Below, piece after piece: positions 54,249 through 63,268 of a DNA stretch of 64,000 nucleotides (position 1 is the stretch's first letter; each line of letters begins with the position of its first letter). The stretch covers positions 59,428 to 123,427 of the forward strand of contig JAOXRT010000131.1 of assembly GCA_025800365.1 (NCBI GenBank), given 5' to 3'. The translations under genes and the position numbers were made by a program. The notes beneath the pieces were generated by a model. It searched no databases. It was not told the DNA's origin and saw nothing but the letters and a program-made list of their open reading frames with translations. The DNA is from Cellvibrionaceae bacterium. GTDB lineage: Bacteria > Pseudomonadota > Gammaproteobacteria > Pseudomonadales > Cellvibrionaceae.

Positions 54249-55112
54249 CTATTCAATATTCTGAATCTGCTCACGCATCTGCTCTATCAACACCTTTAAC
54301 TCAACCGCAGCAGCGGTAGTATCGGTAACGATGGATTTTGAAGACAAGGTATTGGCTTCGCGGTTTAGCTCTTGCATTAGGAAATCTAAACGACGTCCGA
54401 TGGCACCCTTTTGTTTGAGGGTTCGACGTACTTCATTGACGTGGGTATCTAGGCGGTCCAGTTCCTCATCAACATCGGCTTTTTGTGCCAATATAACAAT
54501 TTCTTGTTCGACACGGTCGGCGTCCAGATCTGCTTTTAGATCTGATAAGCGCTCTAATAGCTTGTCTCTTTGAGCTTGTAGTATCTGGGGCATTAGTCCT
54601 CTTACTAGGGTAACCTGTTCGCTAATGCCTTGCAGTCGCTGCTCGATCATATTGGCAAGCTCTTCGCCTTCGCGATTACGGCTGTCGATCAGCTGGTCGA
54701 TGGTTTGGCCAAATTGACTTAAGGCGTCTTGCTTTAGCTGCTCGCCGTCGACACGATCTTCGATAATTACTCCTGGCCACTTTAGTAATTCTAATGGGTC
54801 CAGTGGGCTGAAATCGCCTAGCCCTTGCAATTGCTGATTGGCGCTTATCAACTGCTCGATGAGCTCTTGATTAAGGCCAATTTGATTGTTTTCGCTGCTC
54901 CCTAGCTGAATATTTAAACTGATGTCGAGCTTGCCGCGGCTAAGTTTATTACGAATTTGCTCGCGAAGATTGGGCTCTAAGCCGCGATGGGCTTCTGGTA
55001 ATCGGAAGTTAGGTTCTAGGTAGCGATGATTAACGCTGCGTAACTCCCAGCTAATGCTGCCCCAAGGGTATTGTTGTTCGGAGCGGGCAAACCCAGTCAT
55101 ACTGCGTGGCAT
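54249..55112 (-). CDS. yicC: YicC family protein (endoribonuclease-type)
   Basis: A 287-residue protein. The N-terminus PRSMTGFARSEQQYPWGSISWELRSVNHRYLE is the YicC hallmark, and the C-terminus GRRLDFLMQELNREANTLSSKS is the DUF1732 block. YicC has been linked to stationary-phase survival and RNA degradation in E. coli. Divergent from rph, with the two starts only 125 bases apart; yicC-gmk-type neighbourhoods are common in gammaproteobacteria. Confidence 0.95.
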   Translation of the reverse strand: MPRSMTGFARSEQQYPWGSISWELRSVNHRYLEPNFRLPEAHRGLEPNLREQIRNKLSRGKLDISLNIQLGSSENNQIGLNQELIEQLISANQQLQGLGDFSPLDPLELLKWPGVIIEDRVDGEQLKQDALSQFGQTIDQLIDSRNREGEELANMIEQRLQGISEQVTLVRGLMPQILQAQRDKLLERLSDLKADLDADRVEQEIVILAQKADVDEELDRLDTHVNEVRRTLKQKGAIGRRLDFLMQELNREANTLSSKSIVTDTTAAAVELKVLIEQMREQIQNIE

Positions 55113-55237
55113 AGTGCGTACCTTTTGTTAAATCACTTTTTACTGATATGGCTCACGGTCTTATCAGCAACCTAGCTGGGGCAGAATCTTACCATAAAGG
55201 GTATACTGGGCGGCTAATTCAACACGAAGGTTTATCT

Positions 55238-55972
55238 ATGAGCAGCATCGAACGCCCCAGCGGCCGTCAACCCCAGGATCTACGTCAAGTCCGTCTCACT
55301 CGTAATTTTACCTGTCACGCCGAAGGTTCGGTTTTGGTGGAGTTTGGCAATACTAAGGTGATCTGTACGGCCAGTGTTTCTGACGGTGTACCTCGTTTTA
55401 TGCGCGGCGAAGGTCGTGGCTGGGTTACTGCTGAATACGGTATGTTGCCTCGCTCTACTGGTGATCGAATGAATCGTGAAGCGGCACGTGGCAAGCAAGG
55501 TGGCCGCACGGTTGAGATCCAGCGTTTAATTGGTCGTTCACTGCGCGCCGCGATTGATATGGAAGCCCTAGGCGAAAATACCATCACTATCGATTGTGAT
55601 GTTATTCAAGCAGATGGCGGCACTCGCACAGCTTCTATCACTGGCGCCTGTGTGGCCCTAGCTGATGCCATAAATTGGATGAAGGCTAATGGCAAGCTAA
55701 AAGACGGCGCCGAGCCCCTAGCTCGCATGATTGCTTCTGTATCTGTAGGCATTTATAAGGGTGAGCCTGTTTTAGACTTGGATTACCCAGAAGATTCTAA
55801 TGCCGAAACCGATATGAACATCGTGATGGCTAACGATGGTGGCATTATCGAAATTCAGGGCACCGCTGAAGGCGAGCCATTCAGCGAAACTGAATTTATG
55901 GCGATGTTGAATTTGGCTAAACAAGGCATCAATACATTACATAAGCTGCAGAACGAAGCGCTAGAAGTTTAA
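55238..55972 (+). CDS. rph: Ribonuclease PH
   Basis: A 244-residue phosphorolytic 3'-5' exoribonuclease that trims tRNA 3' ends. Signatures are [19 protein letters not shown] at the start, the [18 protein letters not shown] region with the phosphate-binding Arg, [18 protein letters not shown], and [16 protein letters not shown] chose the ATG at 55238 because [11 protein letters not shown] is the family start; 30 more in-frame codons upstream have no similarity. The domain appears complete, unlike the frameshifted rph known in some laboratory E. coli strains. Confidence 0.97.
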   Translation: MSSIERPSGRQPQDLRQVRLTRNFTCHAEGSVLVEFGNTKVICTASVSDGVPRFMRGEGRGWVTAEYGMLPRSTGDRMNREAARGKQGGRTVEIQRLIGRSLRAAIDMEALGENTITIDCDVIQADGGTRTASITGACVALADAINWMKANGKLKDGAEPLARMIASVSVGIYKGEPVLDLDYPEDSNAETDMNIVMANDGGIIEIQGTAEGEPFSETEFMAMLNLAKQGINTLHKLQNEALEV

Positions 55973-55976
55973 TTAT

Positions 55977-56009
55977 ATGCTGCGGGAAAGCCTGTATTTT
56001 CCGCAGCAT
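55977..56009 (+). terminator. Hairpin directly after rph
   Basis: ATGCTGCGGGAAA pairs with TTTTCCGCAGCAT (13 base pairs with one G-U) across a seven-base loop, beginning four bases past the rph stop. The stem covers the first ATG of the next open frame, which argues against using that codon as a start. No U-run follows. Confidence 0.6.
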
Positions 56010-56054
56010 AATCTATCCCGTACCTCCAGGGCTATATTGTTAAGGAAGACTACA

Positions 56055-58691
56055 GTGTTTAAAGTTGCTTTATCCTTTATTTTAATCCTCTCTGTAAGTT
56101 CAATTAGTTACGCAGATCTTGATCGCGAGGCAGTATGTGTTAGTTATACCCCTGCAATATCAAAACCCGAGTGCAGAGCGCTTGTTGATTTCTACAACGC
56201 TACGGGCGGCGACAATTGGAAGAATAACAGTGGTTGGGGAAGCTCAAATATTGGTTCTTGGTTTGGGCTGGAATTTGATCAATATGGCTCGGGGTACCGT
56301 GTAGCGGGTATTCGTTTAGGGGATAATAATTTAAAAGGAGAAATACCTGATGTGCTTGGTTCTTGGCCTGAGCTACAGAGACTGATCTTACATAATAATA
56401 AACTGAAGGGAGAGCTACCGCCCTCTCTTTATAGCGCGTCCAAAATTCAGCATATTATTTTGCATGATAACGATTTAAGGGGAAGTCTTAGTCGCAATAT
56501 TTCTAGGCTAAGTAGTTTGTTTTATTTATCTCTTGATTCAAATGGATTTTCGGGCTCAATACCTAAAGAAATATTTGAGCCTCCTAGAGTGGAGACGATA
56601 TGGTTGTCTGGCAACCAGTTCTCTGGAGATTTGGACGCAATAGCAAACATTTCCTCATCCATTCGGTCGTTAGCGTTCAGGGATAATAAACTTTCAGGTA
56701 AGTTACCTATATCTCTGTTTTTGAGCAAAAATCTAGAGAGCCTAAATGTATCAAATAACTATTTTAGTGGTGAGATACCTCGACAAATTGGTCAGGCTAC
56801 CTCTCTAAGGATGTTTGAGGCTAGCAGAAATAGGTTGTCGGGAAGCATACCTAATGAAATTGGATTAATTCAAAATCTTGAACATTTAAACTTAAGTGAA
56901 AATAGCTTGTCAGGAAAGTTGCCCCCGGATCTATCGAAAGTACGGGTATTGGAGCGCGTTGATTTGTCGAGAAATAATTTTCATGGCCCGTTACCTGAAA
57001 GTTATGGTGATCTTTCGTTCTTAGAATTCTTAAACTTAGGTAGCAATAAGCTAACAGGTAGTTTGCCTGTTAGCTGGAAAAGTCTCAGTTCGTTGGCGTA
57101 TTTAATTTTGAGTGATAATTTTCTAAGCGGAGAATTGTTATTAGAGTCAATTCCTAATGGGAGCTTGCTAAGTTTATCTTTAAGGGATAACAGACTTTCA
57201 GGTCATTTCCCAATGGAAATTTTGGGGGCAGATACGATATCTGATGTGGATATTCGAAATAATCTTTTCTCCAATAATTTTGATACCACAAAGCCAGCTC
57301 AAGGGCCATTGTTTCAATACCAAACTAAGCCTCCAAGTAAAATGCTTGGTTTTGATACCGTGCAGTATACAGTAAATAGTAACGATGAGGCTGCCTATAT
57401 TGCCCTACCGTCAGCGAGCACTCATGGCGGTGTTATATTCCCTTTTTCTATGGATGGTAGGAAGTTAGAAGAAATATCAGGCTGTGAGGGTACAAAGAAA
57501 GGGGCTGCTTATGTACTTCCGGTTGGTGTGTCTGCTTGTGAAGTGTCATTGAACTTTACAGATTGTAAATTAGGAGATGGCTCCTGTAGAGTGCCCGCTG
57601 AAACATCTGAGGGTATAAACCTTTTTGTAATTGAAAACCCAGCAAAAGAGAGGGTGTTGTCAGGTATTTCTCAGCTTCGTGGCTGGAATTATGATCGCGA
57701 ATATGTTGACTACTTAGCAATCGATTACAGTCTTAATAAAGAACAAAGGATGAAGCTGGTTATTGATGGAGATATCGCTCTTGATGTGGCTACTTACCAG
57801 TACAGGCCAGATGTTTTAAGTGCTTTAGGTGTTGATAGGACCAGTGATTTTATTAGTCACTTGGGGTGGGACGTATTAGTTAATAGTGCCTCTTTGAGTA
57901 ATGGGAAACACGTGGCAAGCTTAGTCTCTGTCACAGGAGCTGTTCTGGATGAGGTAGAGTTTACGGTGTTTAACCCTGAGTTGGAGAGTGGTAAGACTGA
58001 GTTTATCAATCAGGATTTTCCAGATATTTGGGTTGAGGACTTCCCATTTGATGGCTCAAACGTAAAACTGGATTTCAATATTGCAGAGCAACGATTCTCT
58101 ATGGTTGACCAAGAAATTAACGGAGTTAGCTCAAGAGGGAGCAAAAATTTCTTTAGTGATGATGGTTTAATACATGAAACAATAAAAATATATAACGGCT
58201 TGCCCGGAATTCATATTGAATACCCCAGCTCTTCATCTCCTTTAACAGGAGTGGCTTCTGTCAGAGGTTGGGATGTCGAATCACCAGGGGAGACCGGCAG
58301 GACGAATATTGGTTATGAATTCCTTATTGATGATAATGTAAAGTTTTATCCTAAATCCGATGACCGGTCAGATATTAAATCGGCTTTAGGCACTTATCAT
58401 CTAAATGCTGGAAGAAGCTTTTTGATATACTCGGGGCTTTTAAAGAATGGTTTTCATAGGCTTAGATACCAGAAGAGCCCTGGACCCTTGCGTATACTTG
58501 CCGAAGTTGTTTTTGAATCGTTTTCACCCTTAAATGAGAATGGAGAGCAGCAGTATATTATTGGTGCAGAAAAGTCGTTGCGTTATAGTGACTTTCCGTT
58601 TTCTGGTAGTGATGTTGAGCTAAGCTTTGATCAAGCTTCCCAGAGTTTTGTGGTTTCAAAACAGTGGGTGAATGGTGTAGAAGTCAATTGA
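56055..58691 (+). CDS. Secreted leucine-rich-repeat protein with duplicated C-terminal modules
   Basis: An 878-residue exported protein. I chose the GTG at 56055 because AAGGAAG lies eight bases before it and a clean signal peptide follows (FKVALSFILILSVSSISYA); an ATG at 55977 sits in the rph hairpin. After the LRR cap (LVDFYNATGGDNWKNNSGW) come about 13 plant-type repeats with L..N.LSG.IP spacing (about 75-420). The rest contains two similar modules, each with an RGW block (SGISQLRGW / TGVASVRGW) and then a FPFDGSNVKLDF / FPFSGSDVELSF block. Extracellular binding or adhesion is likely; ligand unknown. Confidence 0.85.
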   Translation: MFKVALSFILILSVSSISYADLDREAVCVSYTPAISKPECRALVDFYNATGGDNWKNNSGWGSSNIGSWFGLEFDQYGSGYRVAGIRLGDNNLKGEIPDVLGSWPELQRLILHNNKLKGELPPSLYSASKIQHIILHDNDLRGSLSRNISRLSSLFYLSLDSNGFSGSIPKEIFEPPRVETIWLSGNQFSGDLDAIANISSSIRSLAFRDNKLSGKLPISLFLSKNLESLNVSNNYFSGEIPRQIGQATSLRMFEASRNRLSGSIPNEIGLIQNLEHLNLSENSLSGKLPPDLSKVRVLERVDLSRNNFHGPLPESYGDLSFLEFLNLGSNKLTGSLPVSWKSLSSLAYLILSDNFLSGELLLESIPNGSLLSLSLRDNRLSGHFPMEILGADTISDVDIRNNLFSNNFDTTKPAQGPLFQYQTKPPSKMLGFDTVQYTVNSNDEAAYIALPSASTHGGVIFPFSMDGRKLEEISGCEGTKKGAAYVLPVGVSACEVSLNFTDCKLGDGSCRVPAETSEGINLFVIENPAKERVLSGISQLRGWNYDREYVDYLAIDYSLNKEQRMKLVIDGDIALDVATYQYRPDVLSALGVDRTSDFISHLGWDVLVNSASLSNGKHVASLVSVTGAVLDEVEFTVFNPELESGKTEFINQDFPDIWVEDFPFDGSNVKLDFNIAEQRFSMVDQEINGVSSRGSKNFFSDDGLIHETIKIYNGLPGIHIEYPSSSSPLTGVASVRGWDVESPGETGRTNIGYEFLIDDNVKFYPKSDDRSDIKSALGTYHLNAGRSFLIYSGLLKNGFHRLRYQKSPGPLRILAEVVFESFSPLNENGEQQYIIGAEKSLRYSDFPFSGSDVELSFDQASQSFVVSKQWVNGVEVN

Positions 58692-58708
58692 TATATTGGT
58701 AAATCAGA

Positions 58709-58735
58709 GCCTACTGACAGCTGCTGTCAGTAGGC
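58709..58735. repeat. Perfect palindrome after the LRR gene
   Basis: GCCTACTGACAGC and GCTGTCAGTAGGC form a 13-base perfect inverted repeat around one T, 18 bases past the stop. It abuts the following terminator, so together they make a double hairpin. Confidence 0.85.
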
Positions 58736-58768
58736 AAAAAAGGCAGCGAAGAAAACGCTGCCTTTTTT
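58736..58768 (+). terminator. Rho-independent terminator after the LRR gene
   Basis: AAAAAAGGCAGCG-AAGAAAA-CGCTGCCTTTTTT, a GC-rich seven-base core flanked by A and T runs. Works in either direction. Confidence 0.88.
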
Positions 58769-58840
58769 GTTTCTAACATGACATAGTTAGGCTTCAGCTA
58801 TTTTTATAGACGTTTTAATCAACTAATAAGGAACGCCAGA

Positions 58841-59212
58841 ATGATCGGTTACGTAACTTTGGGAACAAATGATTTTGCAAAAGCGGCAGATTTTTACGAT
58901 GCCTTATTAGGCTCGATTGGCGCTAATCGTTTTATGGATATGGACACCTTCGTGGCTTGGGCAGTAGATCCGGGAAAGCCTATGATCTGTATTTCTAAAC
59001 CATTTGATGGAAATGAGGCAACCGTAGGGAATGGCAGTATGACCGCTGTTGCTATGGATACTCAAGATAAGGTAGATGCTTTTCACCAAAAAGCGATGGA
59101 TTTGGGTGCTAGCGATGAAGGTGCACCGGGCTTGCGTGGTGATGGTTTTTACGGCGCTTATTTTCGTGATTTAGATGGTAATAAGTTGTGTGCTTTTACT
59201 ATTGTTTCTTAA
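58841..59212 (+). CDS. VOC-family (glyoxalase/dioxygenase fold) protein
   Basis: A 123-residue single VOC unit (GYVTLGTNDFAKAADFYDALL ... DPGKPMICISKPFDGN ... GFYGAYFRDLDGNKLCAF). The terminal GNKLCAF with YFRDLDGN is the usual metal-ligand strand. VOC proteins include lactoylglutathione lyases, dioxygenases and resistance proteins; the length suggests a dimer. The metal-binding residues are only partly evident, so the substrate is not assignable. A single gene between two terminators. Confidence 0.85.
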   Translation: MIGYVTLGTNDFAKAADFYDALLGSIGANRFMDMDTFVAWAVDPGKPMICISKPFDGNEATVGNGSMTAVAMDTQDKVDAFHQKAMDLGASDEGAPGLRGDGFYGAYFRDLDGNKLCAFTIVS

Positions 59213-59235
59213 ATTAGTCGTTAGCTTATAAGACT

Positions 59236-59302
59236 GGGGTCAGATCCCCGAAACAAAAAAAGAGCTTGAAGAGCTCTTTTTTTGTTTCGGGGATCTGACC
59301 CC
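59236..59302. terminator. 31-base perfect inverted repeat, bidirectional terminator with GGGTCAGA ends
   Basis: The left arm (59236-59266) and right arm (59272-59302) are exact reverse complements over 31 bases with a five-base loop. The inner part AGAGCT with A/T runs is a typical terminator; the outer part GGGGTCAGATCCCC is itself nearly palindromic. It lies between two convergent genes. The GGGTCAGA core also occurs in the hairpin at 35961-35987. Confidence 0.9.
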
Positions 59303-59317
59303 TTTGTATAAGAACAA

Positions 59318-61447
59318 CTACAGTGCTTTAACTTCTACCGGCACGCCATTGAGTGCAGCATTTCCAGAAACTTGGTCGTAAAATTGTTCATCGGTTAAAT
59401 CGTTACAATTCACGCCCGCTTGTTCATTGGCGATAGTCATTTGAACGCCAGCGCGAGAATTATGCCCCCAGCCATGGGGTATGCTGACTACACCTGGCAT
59501 CATTTCATCGGTTGCTTTTACCGCAACTTTTAGCTCGCCAACCCGTGAGGCAATACTCACCGTATCACCGTCATTGATACTTCTAGCAGCTAAATCTTCC
59601 GGATGCATATATAGCTGCCAACGATCTTTCCCCTTAGTGAGGCGGTGGCTATTGTGCATCCAGGAGTTGCAGTCGCGCACATGGCGGCGACCAATTAATA
59701 GTAAACCATCGCCAGCCTTACGATTGAGTTGCTGCTCAAGTCGATTGATATCTTCAGGGATTAATTCTGGCAGACAATGTATTAAGCCATCTTCTGTGCA
59801 TAGGCGCCCTTCGGTGATTGAAGGCTCCAGTGGCCCTAAATCGATACCGTGTTGATGTTTACTTAGTTCATCAACATTTAGCGACCAGTCGTTATCGGCG
59901 GCTTCGCCATAGGGCCCCATTTGAATCGCGAAATCAATTATCTTTCGTGGTTCTGGTAAAGCTTGAAAATCAATACCTTGCTTGCTGGCTAATGCTGCGG
60001 CTAGTGCATTAAAAATTTCCCAATCGTGTTTGGCGCCTTCGCTAGGTTCAAATACTGGCTCATTAAAACGTGCGGTGTTGCGAACCGCTAGGCGTAAAAA
60101 CGCCAGGTCGTAATGATCATGCTCGAGAGTCGTCGTCGGTGGCAAAATCACATCAGCATGTCGAGTGGTTTCATTAATATAAATATCAACGGCAACCATA
60201 AACTCGAGTTTTTCTAATGCTTGATCGAGTTGGCGACCGTTTGGCGCAGAAGACACGGGGTTGCCGGCCATGATGAACAAGCCTTTGGCCTGCCCTTCAC
60301 CTTCTGTCAGCATTTCTTCGGCCATTACGGCGGCGGGAATCTCACCATTAAATTCTGGTAAGCCGCTTACTCGGCTTTTCCAGCGGCCAAAATTTCCGGC
60401 GCCGGCTTCACCGGGTTTAACCATTCCTACAGCTGGATGAGTTAATAAAGTCCCGCCCTGCTTATCAAGGTTGCCGGCCAAAATATTAATAATTTGAATG
60501 GCCCAGTTGCACAATGTGCCGTATTGCTGAGTAGAAATTCCCATGCGACCATAAAATGCGGCTCGCTCGGTATTGGAAAGTTTGCGAGCAAGCTCTCGGC
60601 ACTGCTCTGCGCTAATACCGGTATGAGCTTCGATCAATTCTGGCTTAAATGGTTTGGCTAGGGCTTCGATATCAGCAATATCTTTTAGCAGCGGCTCTAA
60701 GTGGCCAAGTTTAACTAGGCCTTCTTCGAACAAGGTGTGAATAATAGCCATTAGCAAGAAGGCGTCACTGCCCGGTCTAATCGACCAATGTTCACTGGCG
60801 ACCTCGGCGGTTTCACTGCGGCGAGGGTCAATTACTAAGACTTCACCGTCGCGCTGTTTTATCGCCTTAAGGCGTTTAGCAATATCGGGAACCGTCATCA
60901 TGCTGCCGTTACTGGCCATGGGGTTACCGCCCATGATGACAAAGAAGTCGCAGTTATCGATATCCGCAATTGGCACGCCGAGCTGATGGCCATACATCCA
61001 GTAACACACTAATTGGCAAGGAAGTTGATCTAGCGAGGTTGCCGAGAAGCGGTTTTTGCTACGCAACAGTTTTGACAACATGCTGCCATGGGTCAGGCTG
61101 CCATAGTTATGGACATTGGGGTTGCCAGCGTAAATTGCCAAGGCATTCTGCCCGTGGGCCTGCTGCAAGTCGATAATCCCTTGCGCGGCTAGTTCAATGG
61201 CTTCTTCCCAGCTTATCTCCTGCCATACACCATCAACCTTCTTTACGGGCTTTCGTAAACGCTCGGGATCATTATGCAGATCTTGCAAGGCGACGGCTTT
61301 GGGGCATATATGACCTCGCCCTAAGGGGTCATTTTTATCCCCTTTAATGGACAGGATTTGATCGCCCTGGGTTTTGATTTCGATACCGCAAATGGCTTCG
61401 CAGAGATTGCAGGCTCGATAATGGCTTTTGACTTCATTGACAGACAT
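59318..61447 (-). CDS. Molybdopterin oxidoreductase (BisC-type, [4Fe-4S])
   Basis: A 709-residue molybdopterin-binding protein. The N-terminal iron-sulfur motif is CNLCEAICG (13-21) with the last Cys in GHICPKA. Family blocks follow: NPNVHNYGSLTHGS, MGGNPMASNG, IMAGNPVSSAPNGRQ, INETTRHADVILPPT and the C-terminal SRVGELKV / IPHGWGHNSRAGV. No Tat signal is seen, so it is cytoplasmic. Such proteins oxidise formate or reduce nitrate and other substrates; the acceptor subunit is not adjacent. The exact reaction is not predictable. Single gene. Confidence 0.87.
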   Translation of the reverse strand: MSVNEVKSHYRACNLCEAICGIEIKTQGDQILSIKGDKNDPLGRGHICPKAVALQDLHNDPERLRKPVKKVDGVWQEISWEEAIELAAQGIIDLQQAHGQNALAIYAGNPNVHNYGSLTHGSMLSKLLRSKNRFSATSLDQLPCQLVCYWMYGHQLGVPIADIDNCDFFVIMGGNPMASNGSMMTVPDIAKRLKAIKQRDGEVLVIDPRRSETAEVASEHWSIRPGSDAFLLMAIIHTLFEEGLVKLGHLEPLLKDIADIEALAKPFKPELIEAHTGISAEQCRELARKLSNTERAAFYGRMGISTQQYGTLCNWAIQIINILAGNLDKQGGTLLTHPAVGMVKPGEAGAGNFGRWKSRVSGLPEFNGEIPAAVMAEEMLTEGEGQAKGLFIMAGNPVSSAPNGRQLDQALEKLEFMVAVDIYINETTRHADVILPPTTTLEHDHYDLAFLRLAVRNTARFNEPVFEPSEGAKHDWEIFNALAAALASKQGIDFQALPEPRKIIDFAIQMGPYGEAADNDWSLNVDELSKHQHGIDLGPLEPSITEGRLCTEDGLIHCLPELIPEDINRLEQQLNRKAGDGLLLIGRRHVRDCNSWMHNSHRLTKGKDRWQLYMHPEDLAARSINDGDTVSIASRVGELKVAVKATDEMMPGVVSIPHGWGHNSRAGVQMTIANEQAGVNCNDLTDEQFYDQVSGNAALNGVPVEVKAL

Positions 61448-61566
61448 AAAACAGGCTCACGATTTTTTATTATGTGATGAATACATTTAAGGACTAATCG
61501 TCTAATGGGGCAAGAGTGAAAAATGACATTTAGGGGCCAGGAATATGGCCAGGAGAACAGCGAGCA

Positions 61567-62088
61567 ATGAAAAGCGTACCGACACTTGAGACAGACCGCC
61601 TAATTCTGAGGGCTTGGCAGGAAAGTGATATCGAGCCCTATATTGAAATGTGCGCCGATGAAGAAGTTATGCGTCACTTGAGCGGCAAACCCATGACTCG
61701 CCAAGAAGCCTGGCGCCACGCCGCTTATATTATCGGTCATTGGCAGCTTAGGGGCTTTGGTCACTGGGCCATTGAACACAAAGAAAGTGGCAAGTTTGTT
61801 GGACGGGCTGGCTTCTTCAATCCAGAAGACTGGCCAGGTTTTGAGATTGGCTGGGCGATTCACCCCAACTTTTGGCGACAAGGTTTCGCCGAGGAGAGCG
61901 CCCGCAGGGCTTTGGCCTATGCCTTTGAAGACATGCGCCGTGAAGAGGTGATTAGTGTAATTAATCCAGGTAACACAGCTTCTATCGGCCTAGCCGAAAA
62001 GCTAGGTGAGCGTTATCTGCGCGATGATGAGGTCTTCGGACAGCCAGTTTCGATCTATGGCATGAGCAAAGACGAGTACCTAGCGTAA
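61567..62088 (+). CDS. GNAT-family N-acetyltransferase (RimJ/RimL type)
   Basis: A 173-residue acetyltransferase. The start LETDRLILRAWQESD is typical of the RimJ/RimL-like group. The acetyl-CoA loop region is PNFWRQGFAEESARRALAYAF (family RxGxG-like), followed by the final NPGNTASIGLAEKLG motif. It would acetylate a protein N-terminus, an antibiotic or a small amine. No partner gene. It converges on the SMI1/KNR4 gene over a long hairpin. Confidence 0.92.
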   Translation: MKSVPTLETDRLILRAWQESDIEPYIEMCADEEVMRHLSGKPMTRQEAWRHAAYIIGHWQLRGFGHWAIEHKESGKFVGRAGFFNPEDWPGFEIGWAIHPNFWRQGFAEESARRALAYAFEDMRREEVISVINPGNTASIGLAEKLGERYLRDDEVFGQPVSIYGMSKDEYLA

Positions 62089-62091
62089 TAA

Positions 62092-62129
62092 GATATTAAT
62101 AGGAGAGATCAAGCTCTCCTCTTGATATT
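62092..62129. terminator. Hairpin between convergent GNAT and SMI1 genes
   Basis: AGGAGAG-ATCAAG-CTCTCCT with an AT-rich outer extension (GATATTAAT against TTGATATT with one mismatch and G-U pairs). It begins four bases past the GNAT stop and reaches the stop codon of the opposite gene. Confidence 0.65.
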
Positions 62130-62547
62130 AGCTATTCGCCCAAATATCCCGCGCCCAATGCCAAATCGATTCTGCTGCCTCTTCAGAGTCAGATTCAGGC
62201 GACCAAAACACAATCTCATCGTCTTGATTGACCGCATAAAAGCCATTAGCGCGTTGGCAAATTGGTAGTAGCTCCCTCGGTAAGCCCAGTTGCCAGGCTT
62301 CAGCGGCCATATCGGCTAAGTATGTATGAGAGCTGATATCGGCAGCCGTCGCCGGTTCTAAGCTGCCAATAACTAAGTCGCTGGCATGTAATAAGAAGTC
62401 ACGGTACAGCGGTGGAATAGGTAGCAAAATAGCTTCTTCAATATCCACCAGGTCATCATGCTCAGGCAGATCCAAAGGCACTGGCACCTGTTCGGCGATA
62501 TCCTGTAGCTCTTCTAAGACAGCTTCAAAATCTTCACTTAGCGCCAT
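62128..62547 (-). CDS. SMI1/KNR4-family protein
   Basis: A 139-residue acidic protein: IEEAILLPIPPLYRDFLLHAS, GSLEPATAAD, the FYAVNQDDEIVFWSPESDSEE segment and a C-terminal tail. This matches the SMI1/KNR4 fold found in contact-dependent toxin immunity proteins and in orphan housekeeping genes. It starts two bases past the DUF2058 stop, so the two are translationally coupled. The ATG at 62547 was chosen over an in-frame GTG three codons earlier. No toxin gene is adjacent, so an immunity role is not supported here. Confidence 0.8.
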   Translation of the reverse strand: MALSEDFEAVLEELQDIAEQVPVPLDLPEHDDLVDIEEAILLPIPPLYRDFLLHASDLVIGSLEPATAADISSHTYLADMAAEAWQLGLPRELLPICQRANGFYAVNQDDEIVFWSPESDSEEAAESIWHWARDIWANS

Positions 62548-62549
62548 GT

Positions 62550-63089
62550 TTACCACATCAAGTCATCTGGAATCTGGAAGTCGGCGTATGGGTCATCCTC
62601 ATCAGCCACTTCCTTACTGCGCTCATTTTGCACTACCACGCGGGCGGCATCGCGCTGGGCGACTTTATCGGCCACAGCTTTAGGCACCAGCTCATAGCTT
62701 TCGCCTTCAGCAACAATAGCGATTTGGCCGCGAGCCAACTGAGCTTGCAGGGTTTCATCGACATATAGCTTTTTGATCTTTTTATCGTGGGTAAAAGAAT
62801 AGGCAATTTCACCGTTCTTGCGGGCGATAGCGTTCTTTGTAATAAGATCTTTGATCTGAGCTTGGATTTCTTTGGCTTCGATCTCTTTTTGGCGCTCTTG
62901 ATTCATGGCTCTATCGCGCTCGGCCTTTTCAACCAGCTTTTGCTTAGCTGCCGCTTTTATCTCGTCTTCTTGTTGGTGGCCCTTAGGAGTTTGTTTGGCC
63001 TTTTTACGCTTTTCTTTGCTAATGGCCTTGGCCTTTTTCTGGTCGACCAGGCCTGCGCCCATCAATTGTTCCTGCAGGGATTTTGCCAT
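62550..63089 (-). CDS. DUF2058-family nucleoid-associated protein (YaiL-like)
   Basis: A 179-residue highly charged protein. The N-terminus AKSLQEQLMGAGLVDQKKAKAISKEKRKK is the family hallmark, followed by a long basic/acidic helix (QEDEIKAAAKQKLVEKAERDRAMNQERQ) and a small C-terminal domain (IAYSFTHDKKIKKLYVDETLQAQLARGQI) ending in DPYADFQIPDDLMW. The family is annotated as putative RNA/DNA-associated protein. Leads the two-gene unit with the SMI1/KNR4 gene. Confidence 0.87.
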   Translation of the reverse strand: MAKSLQEQLMGAGLVDQKKAKAISKEKRKKAKQTPKGHQQEDEIKAAAKQKLVEKAERDRAMNQERQKEIEAKEIQAQIKDLITKNAIARKNGEIAYSFTHDKKIKKLYVDETLQAQLARGQIAIVAEGESYELVPKAVADKVAQRDAARVVVQNERSKEVADEDDPYADFQIPDDLMW

Positions 63090-63268
63090 GCTAACAGTCC
63101 TATCCTGTCATTCGCTTTGAAAGGCGGCATTATAACCAAGGCGAGCAGTAGCATGCGATAGAAAATCACTCTGTCACTCACTTGTTATAGCCATTGAGCC
63201 TTGCTAAAGGGAGCCGTAAAATTGTCGCTTAAAGCACTTCGCTTTGCCGTTTTAGGTGTACTTTTTTG

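Noticed and set aside
55977..56054. ATG at 55977 as start of the LRR protein.
   Set aside because: That ATG is in the stem of the hairpin after rph; the GTG at 56055 has a good ribosome-binding site and yields a clean signal peptide.
59236..59302. Large inverted repeat as a CRISPR or attachment site.
   Set aside because: There is only one copy of the arms in this form, it lies between convergent genes, and its inner part is a standard terminator.
62787..63161. A 124-codon hydrophobic-looking open frame antisense to the DUF2058 gene.
   Set aside because: It is the mirror of the charged helix of the DUF2058 protein; Lys/Glu-rich codons read as Phe/Leu on the other strand.
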